NCBI GenBank assembly: GCA_002376965.1
Contig: DFOV01000066.1
Location: 1-9,706, forward strand
DNA: 9,706 nt
Direction: 5' to 3'
From: Gammaproteobacteria bacterium UBA3532
Lineage (GTDB): Bacteria > Pseudomonadota > Gammaproteobacteria > Enterobacterales > UBA3532
Shown: positions 7,665-9,706 of the stretch, one piece after another
Position numbering within the stretch: position 1 is the stretch's first letter
Layout: the number at the start of each line of letters is the position of its first letter
Notes under the pieces: model-generated
What the model was told of the DNA's origin: nothing
Seen by the model: only the letters and a program-made list of their open reading frames with translations
The model's database searches: none
Made by a program: the position numbers and the translations under genes

Positions 7665-7712
7665 GTGGGTCGTCCCACGTGATGATGGTGCTTGTCAGGT
7701 CGTCCTGGCAAG
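7665..7712 (-). promoter_or_regulatory. Guanidine-II (mini-ykkC) riboswitch candidate: two tandem ACGA-loop hairpins
   Basis: Read on the minus strand, hairpin P1 has arm CTTGCCAGG (7712-7704), loop ACGA (7703-7700) and arm CCTGACAAG (7699-7691). Eight of its nine pairs are Watson-Crick, with one C-A mismatch. A 12-base linker (7690-7679) follows. Hairpin P2 has arm GTGGG (7678-7674), loop ACGA (7673-7670) and arm CCCAC (7669-7665), all paired. Both hairpins share the core GGACGACC. Two short stems with ACGR tetraloops joined by a variable linker just before a start codon is the known form of the guanidine-II riboswitch, in which two guanidine-bound loops dock and free the ribosome binding region. 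The element ends 22 bases before the carboxylase ATG with no terminator after it, so control of translation is expected. Guanidine carboxylase as the target agrees with the ligand. Confidence 0.82.
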
Positions 7713-7718
7713 AGCTGG

Positions 7719-8366
7719 CTAGCTTGCTGAGTCCCAAATCACAACCTCAACGGGGGTCGGGTTATAGCCGTTACAGGGATTATTGAGTTGAGGGCAGTTA
7801 GAAATCAGCACTATTGTATCCATTATGGCTTCCAGTTCGACGTATTTTCCTGGGGCTGATATGCCATCTTCAAAGGTCAATCCGCCTTCTGGTGTGACCG
7901 GAACGTTCATAAAAAAGTTAATATTGTGGGTGATATCATTTTTGTCCAAACCAAAGGATTCGTTTTCTTGAATCGCCAGCATCCAACTATCGCGACAAGC
8001 ATGCATACAGCGCTTTTCAAGATCGTAACGAACGGTATTCGATTCAGTGGCGCAGGCTCCGCCGAGGGTGTCATGGCGACCACAGGTATCGGCAACAATG
8101 GTGAGCAAGTCGTTGTTCTCATTGGTTTTCAGTACGGAACCGGCTGTCAGGTAGAGGTTTCCTTGTTCACGAATGGTATCCATTGCACTGTAGCGCTCGC
8201 TGGGGTCTTGTGCCGAATAGAACAGCGTGTCGGCGGCTTGATTGCCATGCAAGTCAACAATGCGCAGGATTTGACCGGCATTGACTCGGTGGATGAAGTA
8301 ATCACCGGCACCGACTTGTTGGCGAAAGGTTGCGTCTTCAACCGCTAAAGGGCTTTCTTTAATCAT
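7719..8366 (-). CDS. Urea carboxylase-associated protein (UAAP2-like, DUF1989 family), probable catalytic carboxyguanidine deiminase subunit
   Basis: A 215-residue cytoplasmic protein of the same superfamily as its upstream neighbour, very well conserved in its motifs: [11 protein letters not shown] (40-50), [14 protein letters not shown] (57-70), [13 protein letters not shown] (93-105), CMHACRD (120-126), NFFMNVPV (150-157) and [19 protein letters not shown] (190-208). Cys95, His98, Asp99, Cys105, Cys120, His122 and Cys124 are candidate metal ligands or catalytic residues. The upstream partner lacks most of them, so this subunit is the better candidate for the active site. The known role of the pair is deimination of carboxyguanidine to allophanate, between the carboxylase and allophanate hydrolase steps. 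The gene has an excellent ribosome binding site and stops 76 bases before the carboxylase ATG; a riboswitch-like element fills that gap. The CgdA versus CgdB assignment is not certain. Confidence 0.9.
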   Translation of the reverse strand: MIKESPLAVEDATFRQQVGAGDYFIHRVNAGQILRIVDLHGNQAADTLFYSAQDPSERYSAMDTIREQGNLYLTAGSVLKTNENNDLLTIVADTCGRHDTLGGACATESNTVRYDLEKRCMHACRDSWMLAIQENESFGLDKNDITHNINFFMNVPVTPEGGLTFEDGISAPGKYVELEAIMDTIVLISNCPQLNNPCNGYNPTPVEVVIWDSAS

Positions 8367-8370
8367 CGTT

Positions 8371-8379
8371 TCCTCCTTA
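8371..8379 (-). promoter_or_regulatory. Very strong ribosome binding site of the second DUF1989 gene
   Basis: On the minus strand TAAGGAGGA precedes the ATG at 8366, with four bases (AACG) between the end of the match and the ATG. It is a near-complete match to the 16S rRNA anti-Shine-Dalgarno sequence. It fixes the start and contrasts sharply with the carboxylase gene downstream, which has no recognisable site. Confidence 0.85.
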
Positions 8380-8383
8380 GTTC

Positions 8384-8395
8384 GCAGTTAACTGC
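8384..8395. repeat. 12-base perfect palindrome between the two DUF1989 genes
   Basis: GCAGTTAACTGC is a perfect palindrome in the 42-base gap. In RNA it would form only a four-pair stem with a UUAA loop. It lies just upstream of the ribosome binding site of the next gene. It could be a small operator or chance; nothing else marks it. Confidence 0.3.
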
Positions 8396-8408
8396 TGAGC
8401 TATCGCCG

Positions 8409-9149
8409 TTAAATGCCCAGGTGATATAAGGCGTTATTGGAAAAACCCCGTTGGTTTTCAGGGCAGAGGTTAAGGCATGCATCGTCTTGCTGAACCGGGT
8501 CGGCCTTAAACAGGCTAAGCTCCAGCCCACTGACTGGATAGCTTTCAGATTGAGTTAAGGGGTGAGGGCAGGTGTGAAGCACAACCAGCGTATCCATTTC
8601 AAAACGTAACTCGACACGGGTGCCAGCTTCGGCCTGACGGCTAAGCTGCATCTTTCCGTCGCTATCGGCGCTGACTTCACTAAACCAGTTAACGTTCGCC
8701 GCCATGTAGCGACGGTTTAGCTCGTATTTCGCCAGCTCCACCAAAAAGCTGTCATAACCATTTTGCAGCCAGTTATTGCTATGGCTTTGATAGTCTCTTT
8801 TGCCCCAGCGTTTTTCGACGTGGCTGGCATGGCTGTTACCGCTGACGGTGTCATGCCAACCGAATTCATCTTTCACGATAGAGCAGAAAATGCGTCCCAT
8901 GTCGGAATAGAGGCAGTGTCCTTGCGTCAATTTGAATGTGTGCTGACACTTTAAAGTATCTGGGGCGTTGTATTTTTCGCTGAGCAAATACGGGTTGTAA
9001 AAAAGCATCCCGACATTGGTCTGGTCGCTAAGATTGGTCATGCGCATCTGCATGCCACGCCTGACGATCAGTGACCAGTGGCTTGCGCTGGGCAGTGTGG
9101 TTCGGTAACCACTGTCTTCTGCGCTGGGATTAAGTAGATTGAGTTGCAT
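8409..9149 (-). CDS. Urea carboxylase-associated protein (UAAP1-like, DUF1989 family), probable carboxyguanidine deiminase subunit
   Basis: A 246-residue cytoplasmic protein with no signal peptide. Family landmarks are NVGMLFYNP (45-53), SEKYNAPDTLKCQHTFKLT (57-75), YSDMGR (81-86), FGWHDT (96-101) and FEMDTLVVLHTCPHPL (183-198). Such proteins were long annotated only as accompanying urea carboxylase. The pair is now known as CgdA/CgdB, a heteromeric enzyme converting carboxyguanidine to allophanate and ammonia. I place this one as the UAAP1-type member because it is the longer, upstream one; which of CgdA or CgdB it equals I leave open. Compared with its partner it lacks the cluster of cysteines around GRHD (here GWHDTVSGNS) and the H-x-C motif (here QSHSNNW), so it may be the non-catalytic subunit. 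The start is supported by TGAGG six bases before the ATG. The partner gene follows after 42 bases. Confidence 0.88.
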   Translation of the reverse strand: MQLNLLNPSAEDSGYRTTLPSASHWSLIVRRGMQMRMTNLSDQTNVGMLFYNPYLLSEKYNAPDTLKCQHTFKLTQGHCLYSDMGRIFCSIVKDEFGWHDTVSGNSHASHVEKRWGKRDYQSHSNNWLQNGYDSFLVELAKYELNRRYMAANVNWFSEVSADSDGKMQLSRQAEAGTRVELRFEMDTLVVLHTCPHPLTQSESYPVSGLELSLFKADPVQQDDACLNLCPENQRGFSNNALYHLGI

Positions 9150-9161
9150 AAATTACCTCAA

Positions 9162-9200
9162 AATAGTTATTCATCTATACTGAATAGATAAGTTTCTATT
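9162..9200 (-). repeat. Imperfect AT-rich inverted repeat in the ABC transporter-DUF1989 gap
   Basis: Two inverted repeats share one axis at 9181. The inner pair is ATCTAT (9173-9178) with ATAGAT (9184-9189), and the outer pair is AATAG (9162-9166) with CTATT (9196-9200). The intervening bases pair partly. The whole makes a 17-position stem with three mismatches and one G-T pair on the plus strand (a fourth mismatch, C-A, on the minus-strand transcript), closed by a 5-base loop. No T-run follows on the minus strand, so it is not a classic terminator. It could be an operator or an mRNA-stabilising hairpin that sets transporter levels apart from enzyme levels. The rest of this 68-base gap holds only the ribosome binding site of the next gene. 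Confidence 0.45.
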
Positions 9201-9217
9201 ACTGGACAGTCATTTGT

Positions 9218-9706
9218 TTAGGCTGGCGCTACCGCCAATTGTTGTTCAATATTTTCTAAATCGGCCTTATCTACTTTGCCCACCGGTAGATCAAACGTGA
9301 TGGTACTTCCGTAGCGTTCTGGGGCATGTGGATCGTGGCGCGTTTTGTCAAACACCCATAGCCGTGTGCCGAGATAGAACCCTTCATTCAGATCATGGGT
9401 GACCATAAAAACCGTTAGCTTAAATTCTTGCCATAGTTTTAGAACCAGCGCGTGCATATCTTTTCGTATGCCAGGGTCGAGTGCGCCAAATGGCTCGTCT
9501 AATAGCAATATCTGTGGCTGCTTGATAAGTGCTTGAGCAATAGCCAGGCGTTGTTGCATGCCGCCGGATAGTTCATGCGGGTATTTTTGTCGCGCTGGAG
9601 TCAGCCCAACAGCTTCGAGCCAATGGCGAGCCTGTTCGAGTGCCTGTGAGCGCGTTGTGCCAAACAGTTTGCCAAGCCAAGGTGACTGACTAAATTCGAG
9701 CCCAAG
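9218..9706 (-). CDS. ABC transporter ATP-binding protein, nitrate/sulfonate/taurine (NitT/TauT) type, partial (N-terminus outside window)
   Basis: This is the C-terminal 162 residues of an ATPase that would power a membrane importer from the cytoplasmic face. The reading frame stays open to the window edge, so the N-terminus with Walker A is missing. Visible in order are the ABC signature LSGGMQQR (fragment residues 46-53), Walker [14 protein letters not shown] (66-78) with the D-loop, and the switch histidine in MVTHD (101-105). The tail [10 protein letters not shown] (132-141) resembles tails of NitT/TauT-type ATPases. The gene ends in TAA, 68 bases before the first DUF1989 gene and in the same direction. 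In this context it most likely belongs to a guanidine (or related small nitrogen compound) importer whose permease and binding protein lie upstream, outside the window. ATPases of this family serve many substrates, so specificity comes only from context. Confidence 0.93.
   Translation of the reverse strand, partial: LGLEFSQSPWLGKLFGTTRSQALEQARHWLEAVGLTPARQKYPHELSGGMQQRLAIAQALIKQPQILLLDEPFGALDPGIRKDMHALVLKLWQEFKLTVFMVTHDLNEGFYLGTRLWVFDKTRHDPHAPERYGSTITFDLPVGKVDKADLENIEQQLAVAPA

Noticed and set aside
7926..8348. 140-codon plus-strand ORF opposite the second DUF1989 gene
   Set aside because: It is antisense to a well-conserved coding region, with no recognisable domain and composition explained by the opposite strand.

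Overview
The window reads as chromosomal DNA from a gammaproteobacterium. This is inferred from moderate GC, the family match of every gene, a two-hairpin guanidine-II (mini-ykkC) type RNA element and a sigma-54 type promoter. No species can be named from the sequence. All recognisable genes lie on the minus strand, so the biological order runs from the right end of the window to the left. I see no tRNA, rRNA, CRISPR array, insertion sequence or phage gene.

Right part (9706 to 2205): a nitrogen-acquisition operon. It starts with the 3' part of an ABC-transporter ATPase of the nitrate/sulfonate/taurine type, cut by the window edge. Two paired DUF1989-family 'urea carboxylase-associated' proteins follow, then a 1200-residue biotin-dependent urea carboxylase-type enzyme and a 608-residue allophanate hydrolase. 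This gene set is the one now understood as guanidine assimilation. Guanidine is imported and carboxylated, the carboxyguanidine is deiminated to allophanate by the paired DUF1989 proteins (CgdAB), and allophanate hydrolase releases ammonia and CO2. The 76-base gap before the carboxylase holds two tandem hairpins, both with an ACGA loop in a GGACGACC core. This is the architecture of a guanidine-II riboswitch, placed inside the operon, and it independently supports guanidine rather than urea as the substrate.

Middle gap (2204 to 2040): a regulatory region of about 165 bases. It carries a near-consensus sigma-54 (-24/-12) promoter, 25 bases from its predicted start point to the next ATG. Upstream are three same-orientation GCACCA repeats about two helical turns apart, which resemble NtrC half-sites, and an inverted repeat.

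Left part (2039 to 77): a two-gene unit. The first gene encodes a chemoreceptor with two membrane helices, a complete methyl-accepting signalling domain and no periplasmic sensor. One base after its stop starts a gene for a membrane-anchored NIT (nitrate/nitrite-sensing) domain protein with no output domain. Together they look like a chemoreceptor split into sensor and signaller, probably expressed under nitrogen limitation. A GC-rich hairpin at the stop codon of the last gene ends the unit. The window therefore joins guanidine catabolism to a probable nitrogen-responsive taxis module.
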